This document shows positions 14,150 through 26,000 of a DNA stretch of 64,000 nucleotides, in pieces (the stretch's first letter is position 1; the number at the start of each line of letters is the position of its first letter). The stretch comes from Terana coerulea (lineage: Eukaryota; Basidiomycota; Agaricomycetes; Polyporales; Phanerochaetaceae), in NCBI GenBank assembly GCA_024811115.1, contig JAKOGH010000690.1, forward strand, positions 558,001 to 622,000, given 5' to 3'. Position numbers and translations under genes: made by a program. The notes below the pieces were generated by a model. The model saw only the letters and a program-made list of their open reading frames with translations. It searched no databases and was not told where the DNA came from.

Positions 14150-15035
14150 GGAGCCGCTGAAGCTATTACGGTCGTTCTTTAGGCTGTCCAATGACTTGTC
14201 CGGGCCTTCACTGCTCTAACCAGTGGACGACATCCGTATACCTACACCCAGAGCACCTGAATGCTCAAGGGCTCATGTCATGGCCATATTGCGCATTTTC
14301 TCGATGCAAAAGTCGTGGGCGCGGCGGGAGCGCAGCTCGGTTTGAGTGGAAAAGAGAGCTTCAGTTTGACATGCCAGTAAGCTTGCAGCCTTAACGTCGA
14401 GACATTCAAGGTGCCTGATCAGTTCGCAAAGAATATAAGAACCGGGCACGATGCTATCATGGTTGCAATTGGTACCGCATGAAACGGCGACCTCTAGCTG
14501 AACAGTGAGTCGTTCATTTTCATATACCGGGATTTCAAAGGGAGTCGTGTACGTCCGCTTCCGTGCGATTATCCTTACAGGTACTACCTGCTCGTTCCAA
14601 TCGTGCTAGCTACGAAACTACGTCTTTCGTCAACGTACCAATTTCTGGAGAATCCGAGGCTGCAACGAGAAGAAGTGCAAAGTCAACGCGACGAGGTCGC
14701 TTTGGAGACGGGGACATGAAGTAGATTTTCCGGAGAAAGCAGGAGCTACGGTCATATTAGATAAGAGCAACAACGGTGTGTTTGTCTCTCGACCCAACCA
14801 CTGTCATATATTCATAGCATTCAAGCAACATTCCCATTCCGGCACGTCTGAAACCGTTGGCGAGATGGAGATTTACTCTCTCATAGCAGCAAACGGATCA
14901 AGTGTCATTCAATCCCTCTTTGCCAAATCAACTGAAGGTGCCGGTACTTAGTCGATATCGCGAACGTCACTGCGGCACTCACCTTCGTCGATGAGTACGG
15001 TATTTGTTACAGCGCGCAATTGACGTCTTAATGCA
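14150..15035 (+). pseudogene. RIB7: Decayed second copy of RIB7
   Basis: The stretch aligns along its whole length with RIB7 at 8945-9860, in the same order and orientation relative to the neighbouring tyrosinase. Shared pieces include the GATGACCTGTC region (14,190), the GGAAAAGAGAGC region before the first intron, the GCTATCATGGTTGCAATTGG segment, the GATACGAACC-like segment and the final TTCGTCGATG segment. It is dead: in the TALNDDPQL segment the Leu codon is now TGA and the Gln codon is TAG, several splice sites and frames are lost, and no start codon is kept. These are substitutions plus indels, not a single homopolymer slip, so this is real decay rather than sequencing error. Confidence 0.93.
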
Positions 15036-15523
15036 ACTCGTTGCTGGCGATGATCGATGAGGATGGAAGCTTAAGTACATACATACCGATACTTTCTGTT
15101 TTTTTATTTTTTATTTTTTATTTAAAAGTACTTTAAAAAAAATGTGGCTTGAATGCACGAGATGAGCGGACCGCGAGCAAGACCGGGAATTTCAATCGCA
15201 CACCCCGGAGGAGGCATATTCAGTTCTTTTTGTGTAATGAGGGTCTAACATAGTTAGGCAGAAAATAGCGCATGGGACAACAAGTAGCCTGTCCACCGTG
15301 GGGAATTCTCTGACGAACGTCAAGCAAGGAGACCAAGAAGAGGGAAAACAAATGCTTCTTGTTATTCTCGAGACAAGATATTGTACAGACTAACTCCTCA
15401 TTGATAACGATCAGCGACCATTTCTTGGCACTATTTGTACAAGACTCGTGATTGTATCGGACGCAGCAGAAGACGCGTGGATCGGCGCCCTGGGCTCGTT
15501 CGGTCACCCGCGCGATCACTGAA
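15036..15523. other. Intergenic with AT-rich low-complexity tract
   Basis: Contains a T-rich then A-rich tract at about 15,097-15,142 (runs of T with single A, then a run of eight A). A remnant of the RIB7-tyrosinase spacer is recognisable at about 15,155-15,205. No gene. Confidence 0.5.
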
Positions 15524-17717
15524 CTACGCCGACTGGCGATGGCCAACGCGTCCACCAGTATGATGGCCGGTGACATCGAGGTGCGTCGGTTTGACGCCCT
15601 TGGGGACTTCGTAGCCCAGCTTGCGCTCGGAGTAAGCGAGAGGAACGGTCAGGACGGCGACCTCGAGGCCCGGGAGGTCGCTCGCCGGGACGACGGTGCC
15701 ATCGGTCTGAGCATGGAAAGTCAGCGCATATACCAAGGAGGAAGACCTCGCCGCAGCTCACCTTCTGGATGCGCCAGTGAATGTTGTCGTGGAGGTACGA
15801 CCTAACGTCCGCGTCCGACCGGTCGGGGGTGAGGTAGCCCAGCGCGAGGAGATGCTCGGTGAGGTCGACGAAGCCCTCCGAGAGCACGTCGAGGTGCTTG
15901 ACGCAGTTCGGGCACTGGTCCGGCGTTGCTGTTCACGAACTCGGCGTGGTCGCCGGCGTAAGTCTCCGACGTGCGCCACTGGCTCGCGGACTCGGGCGGC
16001 TGGCCGAGGAAGACGAGGATGGTGTAGCTCTGGCGGAGGGCGTACTTCTGCGACCGGATGCGGACGTACCAGAGCTTGGCGGCGGCCTCGCCGCCCGGAG
16101 CGCTGAGTGGAGCCTGCGCCGCCCCGTGGGCCAGCCCTGCAGCAGGCGCAGAAGCAGGCGCACGAGGCTTAGTGTTGCCAGCCTCGTCGCTGCCGTACAG
16201 ACTGTTGACGGCACGGTGGATCGCGAGGCTCACTTCGCTTTCCGGTTTGCCCTCCAGACCGATGAATTCGGGATAGTTGAAGTTGAACTTAATCCACTGC
16301 TTGACCGCACCGTCGGACGACTTCCAGAACGACGGCTTCGCCGTGCTGTTCCAGAAAGGAGTCAAATCTGACAGAGGTCAGTCGGAAGTGTGAAGAGCAC
16401 TTGGGGTGAGCCTCACCCGCATGTAGATCCTCGTTACCCGGCACCCATACGCTGGGGTTCATGGCTTGCCAAAGAGCGAGGTAGCGATCCACCTGGTCGG
16501 GTGTTATTATTTGAGACAGTAAAGGCAGCACAAAAACCTGTAACGTACGTTCGTATGATGCAACCAGAAGATAGGGTCGAACGCTATGAGTGGGGTCGGA
16601 ATCAATACACAACATGGCTGAAGGTCACATTTGCGGAAGTCATACCTGCAACGGGAACAGTTCCCATGTGACCGCCGCCACCGATCCGGACGTGCATAGT
16701 GCCGTGAATACCCTCGAGACTGTTCGTAGCTGTGCTCTTGTTGTGAGCTCCGGGCACAACGATGCTAAGGGGCGTCTACGTACGGATACCGGAGGAGATT
16801 CCGTTGTTGCTGAACTCGTCCCACGTTTTGAGTAGAGTGAGCGTGTTGTACATCGACTTGCGGAGCGTGGTCCCACGAGGAGGCTGTGCGCCGTTCAAGA
16901 GCGTTCTGAATGAAGTAAAAACATCATAAATTGAAGAGCATGAAAATAAAAATGGTGGCACGTACTCCCTGAGGGCCTTCACGCTTTCCTCCGGCGTAGG
17001 GCGCGGGTGCCTCACGGTCTTGGGTTGGTGCCATTCACTCGGGAGCTCGTTCGCGTTGGGATGGAAAACGTAGGCCAAGGTCGGATTGGGGAACGGCTCC
17101 TTGTTGCCATTCGATTTCGGCGTGACGATGGGGAGCGTCGGGTACTCGATAATCTCCGGCGGCGGAAGGTAGTGACGAGCCCAGTCCCAGTACGGAGACC
17201 GGAGCTGCTCAGCGGCCTGCTTCCAGGCAGAGTTGTCGCCAGGGTACTTGGCGGCGATCTCGCGAGCGCAACTCTGGAGAGCTTGCTGTATCATCCATTA
17301 GCCAGTAATTAATCCAAAGGAGCTAGACGGTACATTCCTCAAAGAGCGCAACGTAGGGCCTGTGCCAAGTCGGGAACAAGGGAGTGCCGTGTTGGCAGTA
17401 ACCTTCCTGGGGCTTTCCGGTGGCACCGTTCCAGTCCTTGATGGGGTCTCCGTGGATCCCTCCGATCTGATAGAAAGAAAGCGGATCCGTGCCTTGATCT
17501 CTCTTAGAGAGCTCGGCTACACAACCACAGTTGAGAACGACAACGAAAGACTGAAATACAACAAGATAGACGTACCCAAAGCTTGAACATAGAGCGCAAA
17601 CTGTTTTTCGTTCTTGATGAAATCGTAGATTTCCAGTCGAGGCACAGGCTTGGGGTCAACACCCCCGTCGTGGTTGAGAACGCCGGTGATGACGATTCGA
17701 GCTTCGTTGTGAGCCAT
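15524..17717 (-). CDS. Tyrosinase 2 (duplicate of tyrosinase 1), frame broken in C-terminal domain
   Basis: Same enzyme type and exon plan as tyrosinase 1. Starts [12 protein letters not shown] (ATG 17715-17717), with an optional in-frame upstream ATG at 17762. Copper [17 protein letters not shown] (Cys-x-His thioether pair kept), [13 protein letters not shown]. Copper [15 protein letters not shown] and [12 protein letters not shown]. All copper ligands are present. In the C-terminal domain one extra base at about 15,920 (a CC on the plus strand, inside GGTCCGGC) shifts the frame just before the CxxC; read with the extra base the protein ends early at 15802 with a missense tail, and read without it the CPNC motif and the remaining cap domain return, ending [14 protein letters not shown] then TAG at 15524. 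Sure of the family; whether the shift is real is open. Confidence 0.88.
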
Positions 17718-18731
17718 GTCGGATTTGAGTATTGCGAGAGCTAGAAATGGGGGATGAGGCACTAACGACGCGTTTGGTGCACTTATATCTGGTCTGGGGC
17801 TTGTCTAATGGGGTAAGACCAAAAAGGTGTCCAGTGCATGCACACCTCAGCGTCATAGACATGTCCCGGCCGTCATCGTAGCTCTCGGAGAGCAGTGTTC
17901 GAGATCAATGTAGCGCTTAAACGGCCATAGACTCTCTCTGCGCATGTTCACGAGGCAATTCTGCCTACTTGTCGGGGGGTTGCAAGTGCCGGATGATGTT
18001 GTGCGCATTTAGGCAAGGAAGACCAGCGATGCTCACCTGATCATTCGCGAATGGGTGTGATGAGCTTTTCGCATAGCCACTCATCTGAGAAGTGACATTG
18101 CCAATGCACTGAAGCAGCTGTATTGTATACCGCTTAAGTTCAGGGTACATTCTCGCGTTCGGCACTGCTCCCACCCCGTCGAAGACTCCGTAATACTGAC
18201 AGGAGCTTGTGCCTTATGACAGTACACATCTGCCTAGCAGCAATGAGGGTAATGACGCGACTGAGTGGGAAACAACACTAGCGAAGTTGAACTCACCGCA
18301 CTGAATGTGCATGATACGCTGGCCTATCGATGTCAACTGATGCCAAGGCTTAATTCTGGTATTGGGCTGTTTCAGAAGATGCCTGCTGACAGTGCTGGGG
18401 CGGTAGCACTGGACTGGGCGCGACGTGCAGGCGTCCCGCCGCGGGTTCCTGGACTTGGAGACGACCAGAGACCGAGCGCGTACGCGGAGCTATGCGAACC
18501 AGTGACCTTCATTTCGTACATAATGGAGGCGCAATGAATCATAAGCTAATGCTTGGGCCCAGAGCTGGCTGCGGACGAGCATCGAGAAGCAAGGATGGTG
18601 GTGGTATGAGCAAGAGCGGCAGGCGAGCAATGTCACATGCATCACGCGCAACAGCGTGACTGAGCGTGACAGCCTAGGCTCTCCGTACCCGGCGTCACTC
18701 TTCGAAGTCTAACTTAATATCTAGTACTAGG
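17718..18731. other. Upstream region of tyrosinase 2, part of the duplicated block
   Basis: From about 17,990 to 18,330 it matches the region upstream of tyrosinase 1. No gene supported. The remaining part to 18,731 separates tyrosinase 2 from the divergent tyrosinase-C-domain gene and should hold the promoters of both. Confidence 0.45.
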
Positions 18732-19347
18732 ATGGCTGGAACTCCTTGGCTCAGCCGAACAGCTACCAAGGCTTCGCCACCAAGGCTCTCTCAAGCACCG
18801 CATTTTCCGCTCACCCCGATGTCTCGCGCTACTCAGACCCAGTGGTCCGCTCGCATTCGCTGCAAGGAGCACGCTCTGGGAGGAAGCTTCTCCGTCCTCA
18901 TCTTCCTCGGCGCAGTCCCTGCTTCTCCTGACAAGTGGATGAGTGCGCCTTCGTACGCTGGCTCGTTCGACTGCTACACGTCGTCTAGACCCGTCCCTGA
19001 CGACGAGGCGGACAAGAAAGTGCAAGGATTCGTCGACCTTAGCGTTGGGTTGGCGGACGATCTCCCTGAAGTGACACCAGAGCGTGCTGTCCCATATCTA
19101 CGCGAGCATCTTCGATGGCGGATACGCAAAGTTCGTTCTGTCAAAAAAACTATTATTGTTATAGCCTCGTGTTGACTTCGTGTACGTCTAGGTTAGCGGG
19201 GAAACTGTAGAGAATGGGACGATTCCGTCGCTAAAGGTCGACGTCCTCGCACAACAGATGCGATGCAATCCTGATAATGAGCGTCTTGAACCCGTTGGCG
19301 AACCTCAAGAGTATCCAGAGTGTACAGACGGCCGCTCAGGGGTTTGA
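18732..19347 (+). CDS. Stand-alone tyrosinase C-terminal domain protein
   Basis: A two-exon gene whose product aligns only with the C-terminal domain of the adjacent tyrosinases and has no copper A or B region. Matching stretches: WSARIRCKEHALGGSFSVLI (against [20 protein letters not shown] in tyrosinase 1), FLGAVPASPDKW, YAGSF, GFVDLSVGLADDLPEVTPER, YLREHLRWRIRKV, and after an intron (about 19,129-19,190) VENGTIPSLKVDVL. The CxxC of the full-length enzymes is absent; that place reads SSRPVPDDEADKK. It lies on the opposite strand to the tyrosinases and is more diverged from both than they are from each other, so it is not a fragment of the recent duplication. It could be an old truncated gene or a protein that acts on the enzyme in trans; expression is unknown. 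ATG at 18732 is the first in frame. Confidence 0.65.
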
Positions 19348-20857
19348 TACTTGCGGGTAGGGTCATCTCTCCTCGCCGCCGCCTTCCCTTCGTTGACAGT
19401 CTGAGATGACTAGACTTCTGCACGTTGCTGTTGGATTACGTCCATGATCTTGCGGCAAGGTGACAAGCTCCTATTCTCAAATCTCAGAAATGTACTACTA
19501 GTCTGATTGCGCACGTTACCTAAGGCCAGGGCGACTGTGCCCCCGCTTAACCAGCTTGAGGAATGGAAGTCACAGCTCATCTCACGTCTAGTAATGGAAC
19601 ACATCGCTTGCATCCACACATATTAAATATAGGTTCGTTTTTCGTCACCGAATATCTTGACTCGCTGGTCACCAATATCGGCGGAGATATTTTGTTTCTT
19701 CACGCTTGCCACGACTGCGAAGTGTGAAAGTTCACATGACCCTTGCGCATATCAGGCATCCAGAACCTACTCCGCTCTTCTTCGAGAAGTGGCGCTCCCC
19801 CTTCCCTTCATCATCAGAGGGAATGAGCGTAATGAGTCCTCCCATCGTTGATGGTTGTATGTGCATCACGATAGGTCCGGGCTGTAGGCAAAAGTAATGA
19901 ATATAACAGCATTCTCCCGGGCACGCATAACAAGAACACAAATGGTTCTCTACCAGAGACGACGCTTACCACTGGTAAGACTGGAAGGTTGCTTGGAGCA
20001 CTTGTTTGCCACCTTGCTCCATGCGCCAGCCCCATTATAAAGTCTTCTGTATTTCCCCAATGGCCATCTGGTTATTTCTCAGCGTGCATACGGATATGTA
20101 TGCTAGATTTCCGCACACTCACCGTTTAGCGGCATCACAACCGCGTGACACCGACAGCTTGTGCTCCTAGCACGTAGCAGTCCATTTAGTACCTGGAAGT
20201 CTCAGTCAAGTTTGAGGGATACGTACAGTAAAGAAGTGGTTACTCACGTATTCTCGCGTACTTCATGCTTGCTAGAGAAACGGAACGGCAGTGAGCCTCA
20301 TTTCCTGGACTCGAGGAGGCGAGGGTCGAGCTCGACCTTCACCAGACTGTTACGCGTGAGTTTCGAGACACGTTGTCACATCTTATCAGGAGCAGGGTGA
20401 CAGTAAGGATAAGGATTAGCTAGAAAATTTTCCAGGAGGCAGATTGGCGGCAAGGGCGGAGAATAGCTGCTTGAAGAACCTCTCGGACTTGGACCCGGAT
20501 TGTGCACGCTGGCCGACTCTTGACGACCTAACGCGCGCGGCATCAGGCCAGCCAACGCAAGTTTCTAAGACAGAAAGGAAGCTTTTTTCATGATGATGCT
20601 AGTGGTCAGAATGAGCATAACGCAGCAGTGAGTCGGATGGGACGGAAGATGGGAGAGGAGAGGGCGCTTGGCGCCACAAACTTGAACATGAAGCTCAGGC
20701 GGTGTCACGCGTCACACAAGCTTAAGCTTTGTGGCGTTGCCGGAGCGGATCAAGCGCAAGCGGCGCATCACTCGCTTGCAGCTTCCCAGTCGCCAATTAA
20801 TGCTGACCTTGAACCAGTTCCTCCACCTCCTCACCAAACCGACGCTGGCAGCCGACC
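19348..20857. other. Long intergenic stretch, no gene seen
   Basis: 1.5 kb with only short unrelated frames on both strands. Bases about 20,700-20,860 immediately before the MATH-BTB start resemble a block at 13,945-14,105. Confidence 0.4.
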
Positions 20858-22569
20858 ATGAACCTACAGAAGGTCGAATCCGAGCTCAACGTGCACTTCC
20901 AAATAGAGGACCTCCAGACATGCTTCACCCGCTCGTCCTCGTCGCGGTACACCGACCATTTTGGGCCAGGCCTCCGGTTCGGCTCGTACTCCTTTGTCGA
21001 CGCGAACGAACCGAGCCACACCGGACTGTATCTCTACACCTCCAAAGAGTACCCGGCTCTCAACATAAACTGGACCGTTCAGCTGAAGTCCGTAACCGGC
21101 CAAGTGTACCAAACCAAGACCATGAGCTACGCGTTCAAGAGCGGCGAAGCGATTGGATGGAGCAAGTTTCTCACGAGCGAGACGTTCCAGAATAACCAGA
21201 CCATGAAGAGCGAAAATCTACTTGTGATACACGCAAGCTTGAAGTTCGCGCCCCTGTGGCCAATCGTGGCGAAGCCGACGTTGGACGTGCTGCACCGTGC
21301 GGTTCAAGGGAAGGATGGGCCGAGTGTGAGATACGTGGCATACACGAAGCGGAGCCTACTTGGGAAGCTAAGTGAGCCTCGAGCGCTGTTCAGCACCAGA
21401 GAAGCAATGATGAACCGAACGGATGCGTTTCAGGGTGGTAAGTCTTACTCTTAAACGTTACGCACGACGGTTCATACATGTCGCCTTGACAGTCTATGAG
21501 GGCGCCATAAGTCATCTACGCAGCAGGCTACTCAAACGAGACGAGCAACCGAAAGACGCTTCCCTCACAACCTACCGCGAAGACGACAGTGATTTCGAAA
21601 CTGACCTAGACAACGAAGCCGACGACACTGATATGGAACTAGACTCCGATACCGCAACCAGCAACGAGCGGCCTCCAGCGCCTACTCTGGCAAATCAAGG
21701 TCAGAACGCGTCGGTTTTGGGAGCATCGACCGCGCTGGTAAAGCCTGAAACAACTCCAGACGGTATGTCCTACTCCGCGAATTGTGCTAGATAAACCCGC
21801 ATACTGAGTTCCACATATCTCGCGGTATATATTCCTTTCAGCCAGTACATTACCATCGTCAACGCAAACCATTCTAATCTTAGGTGCTTCTGCTAAAACG
21901 TAAACTTACTTGCACAACCTTGACGCATAGCACTGACTGGATTTGCCCAGATGGGAAGCACTACTGTACTGGCTGTACACAGGGATTATCGTATTTGCGC
22001 CGCTGACAAGCTGCGGAAAGGCTGCCAGAGGCACGTTCATTGAACAGTACAAGAGCGCAAATCCCGATAGGCCGACACCCGCGTCCTGCAAGGCGATGTA
22101 TCGATTAGCCGACGCGGTAAGAAGGAATTTCAAGGACACGGGTAATACAAACTGATGCGTAGGAATACCTCGCGGTATAGTTAAAGCTTGACAGCCTCAA
22201 GAAACGCTCTTTGGAACACCTCGAAGCGCAACTGTCAATGCAAACATACCTGCATGAGTTATTCAGTGAATTCACTTCTCGGTACGTCCCACTACACACG
22301 CATTCAGTGCGGTTCCTCGTGCAAGTCCTAACATATCACTTGACAGATACGACGAAGTCCGCAAACTCGAGCTTCTTGCCGTCATCAAGCACTGGGAGGC
22401 CCTCAAGTCCTCACCCGCGCTCCAAGAGAAGATGAGCGATGTTGTGAGCGGGAAACTCCCTCATGCGGGCAGGATCCTCGCAGATTTGCTACTTCGAACA
22501 TCAATCATCGAGAAAGATGATAACGAGAGGTCGAGTGGTGACTCGCCTATGGGTGTGAAGAAAGGGTAG
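20858..22569 (+). CDS. MATH-BTB domain protein
   Basis: Such proteins (SPOP-like) bind substrates with the MATH domain and recruit Cullin-3 with the BTB domain; this role is inferred from the family. The first exon gives the MATH fold, with FQIEDLQTCF, a jelly-roll core and the typical WSKFLTSETFQNNQ followed by LLVIHASLKF. The BTB part begins at VRYVAYTKRSLLGKLSEPRALFST and continues, after a short acidic insert (REDDSDFETDLDNEADDTD), with a small exon STLPSSTQTILILGASAKT that joins to WEALLYWLYTGIIVFAPLTS and then RPTPASCKAMYRLADA, LDSLKKRSLEHLE and RYDEVRKLELLAVIKHW. About five introns; the frame is intact throughout. Ends VKKG then TAG. Confidence 0.85.
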
Positions 22570-23001
22570 CAAAAGCTTGGATATGTGAGCGGTAACTTGA
22601 GGGCATTCAAGGACTATGGTTTGTGGTTCCGTGCTATCTTAGAATGGGATATAATAAAACATAGTACTGTGGGGCATGTTCAGCTGGCATTGTATCCGCA
22701 TGCTCAGATCAGCTGTCCTATTACAAACGGTAACAATGTGCACACCCAGCACGCAACGTCACGTAATCAACTGCATCATATTCAGTGGAAAATTATTGTA
22801 CACACATGCAATCTACGATGCTACCCACGCAAGCCGCGAGCAGCGCACACTTGTCACCGAAACACTAATCACAGCATCCATGCCAACAGAGGGTGAAGAA
22901 CAGACAGGCACCAAGATCCAAAAGTGGCTACAATTACAGGTCAAAAAACCTTTGGAAGTCCGCATACTTCGATACGATCATTGAATTTGACAATCCTCTC
23001 T
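22570..23001. other. Intergenic between convergent MATH-BTB and NBR1-like genes
   Basis: 3' ends of both genes; no coding signal. Confidence 0.4.
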
Positions 23002-26000
23002 TCACTCATCCTCTGAGGAAGAAGACGTGTCGTAGAGCACGACGTACTCCATCTCCCGCTGTTGCCTGTCGCCTGCCTGCACGGGAGAGGTTTGCACCAT
23101 GTCGCGACTGTCCTGGAAAACCTCGTCGTCGCCCTCGTCGATGCTTGGCTCGCTCATCGACAGGGAAGGCGAGGACGGCGCGTCGATGAGAGACATGCTC
23201 GAGTCGAAGGAGCCATCGTCCGACGCAGGCGCAGACGGGACAGTCATGCTCGGGGGACGGAGATGCCAGCAGATTGGGCGGCAGAGGCTTGCGTCTGAGT
23301 TTCAGCTCCAGCGGATGGTGCAGGGGGCATGATGACCGATGAGGCTGCAAGGGACTCGTCTGAGCCATCTTCGTGGTTGACTTCAGCGACGACGATACTG
23401 TATGAGACGTTAGTATTTGATGACTAACCGAGATAGGCATGCACTCACTCTACCCAGATGCTATTGCCGAAGTACTCCGTTCCGTCATGGAGTCTCCAGT
23501 AGCTCACGTATTTTCCCGGGACATCCGGGGCCTTCATTTCTCCGCCGACGAGCTCGAACTCAGTACCAGGCGGGACACGCCCGACGTGGACATGCGTGCC
23601 GCTACGCTCGTCCGCGAGTATCCTATCGCCGGCGACATAGCGCAGCGTTGTCTCCTCGGGCCATTCGGCCTCGCCGTCGTTACGCATGATCCACGACTTC
23701 ACAAACTCAGCGCCGGGCGGGAAGATTTGACCGTCATAGATGTTGTTGTCCGAGAGATAGGTTGCCTGACTTGCGGCGCGCCGAGGCGCAGTGGGAAGCG
23801 AAGGTAGAGAGGGAACTGGGGGTACGACGCGGTTCAAGTACTCAAGAAGGTTCCGTCCGAAGTCGCGAGAACGCTCAACCATCTCCGCGGGACTAGGCCT
23901 GGAAAGCAGGGCCTCATTGGCGAGCGGTGACTCCACGGCGGTAGCGTAGTCCTGAGCACTCGTAGGAGCAGTGGTCTTCTCTTCAGGTAACACTTGGACA
24001 TCCTTGACGTTTTCGGTATCAATGCTGCCAGGTATCACGTTCGCCGTAGTTGGCTGTGTCGGTGGCACCTCAACCGATGGGGTAGCGGCTGCAGGCTGCA
24101 GGAGGTGTCGTAGCATAGTTGTGAGCTCGGGCCACAGCTCGGGCCATTCCTGGCTTGCCTCAAGACGCGGTACAGACTGAGATGCCACGGGAGCCTCCTC
24201 ATGATGAGCAACTGGAATTTCCGCACTGCCGACACGCGGAGACTGAGCAGAAGGAGTCAATGCCGAGGGAGTCGCAACCGTGGATGGCTCAGAGAGATCA
24301 ATGAGCGCCTTAGCCGGGGGGAGAAAACGGGAGCGGAACTGGTGAAGGTACATGGTGGGATGCCACTTCGTCGTCCTGGGGCGGCGTAATGGGCTCCGCG
24401 TATTCCAAGAAATCCGAAGCCGGGCCTGCGTGCGACTGGATAACCGGTGAATAAGTCGGGCTGGAGGGGATCGACAACATATCCTCATGCTGCGCGGTGG
24501 TGATCAGAGGGGTCGTCTCTTCTTGGAGCATGTTGGGCAAAACCATTGGGCATGGGGGAGTCCTATTCCATGACCAGTCAATCTCAGGAGGTGTCCAAGC
24601 AGCCGGGATCAAAGGAGGCATTGACGGCACGGCAGCGTGTTCTCTGTACTCGGAGGGAGGTATCGAGCATGCAGGCGCGTAGACTGCTTGAAGACGGTTC
24701 AGCGGAGCAAGACGAACCGGCGAAGGCGTCCTCGATTCGAAGGGTGGCGAGGGAGGGGCGGTGTACACTTCAGCATCCATCATGGAGCGCTCGACCATCG
24801 GAGACCACGGCGCACGGTTGACAACGGGAGGCACGACTGTATCCGGGACCTTCATCCTCAGAAGAGGGTGGTTGTCAGGGTGCACTGAGATTGGCAGAGC
24901 CACGCAGTCCTGGCACAAGTCATAGTCGTTGCAGTCAGCATATAGACACTGAGATGATTGGTCAGCATTCAGGCGAGCACTGTGAGCGTATCAATACACA
25001 AACCTTGTAACGAGTACCGCGGATGAGAGAGTTGCATTCATTGCATCGAGCACTATGTGAGACGTTCGCACGAAGGATATCGCGAAGCTAGATAAGATGC
25101 AATTAGTACGATCATACATTAGCTAAGTTCAGGCAACTCACGAAAAGCTGAGTGGGGTTGGTGACCTGCACAAAACCGTGTCCTGGATGATGATCGGGAG
25201 TAATGCTGAAGCATGCTTGGCAAGTATCGAAGTTCGGGCAATTGAGACATTTCTACACCGCTGTCAATACATGTCGCGTAAATCATTGAGCGCATATACT
25301 CACGTATCGGTCCCCACGGATGGTCGAGTCACAGAGGTTGCAGACAGCATTATGGACGATGACGTCCGTAGGCGGTGTCGGTAGCCTTTCAGCGCGCGGC
25401 AGGGCGGGCGGGTCGGGCGTGTATACAGTATGTACAAGCACTTCGCCCGGCTTTGCGAGCTCGAGGAATTGGTGCATCGAATTATGGTTACGCTTCGCTC
25501 CTTTGTCCACGCAGTCGCCGCACAGATCGAAGTCGGCGCAATCCAGGCACTTGTGACGCACGCCGATGATGGTGTCGTCGCACTGGTCGCACGCAACACC
25601 GGTGTGGATAACAGGTGCATCTGGGTCATGTAGGAGACCGACCCGCGCGATGTCGAACGCCTCACGGTCGCCAGGGCGCACGATGGGGAAGAACGCGTGC
25701 GAGACCTCGTGAGAGCTGCGTTTGTCTTCGTCGCCGATGCAAGAAGCGCAAAGTCGAAATTCTCGCATACGAGACACTTGTGGCGCACGCCCTGGACACG
25801 GTTTGCGCAGCCGTCGCAAATCGCTGCATGATTCAGCAGTTGAGGCTTCGTGACGTGGCTTGCTGCTGCCTTCCGGTAACCCTCACGATCACAAGGATAC
25901 TCGATCGGGAAGAAGCGATGGGTGAGATCGTGCTGCGAACGAACGGCGACCTTGGAGATGCACTGTCCGCAGTAGTCGAAGTCGCGGCACTCTAAGCACT

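Noticed and set aside
15097..15142. T-rich/A-rich tract as retrotransposon poly(A) tail
   Set aside because: No reverse-transcriptase sequence or target-site duplication nearby; most likely simple low complexity.
8917..17717. RIB7 and tyrosinase as a metabolic gene cluster
   Set aside because: RIB7 is a primary-metabolism gene; co-duplication and decay of one RIB7 argue for passenger linkage, not joint function.
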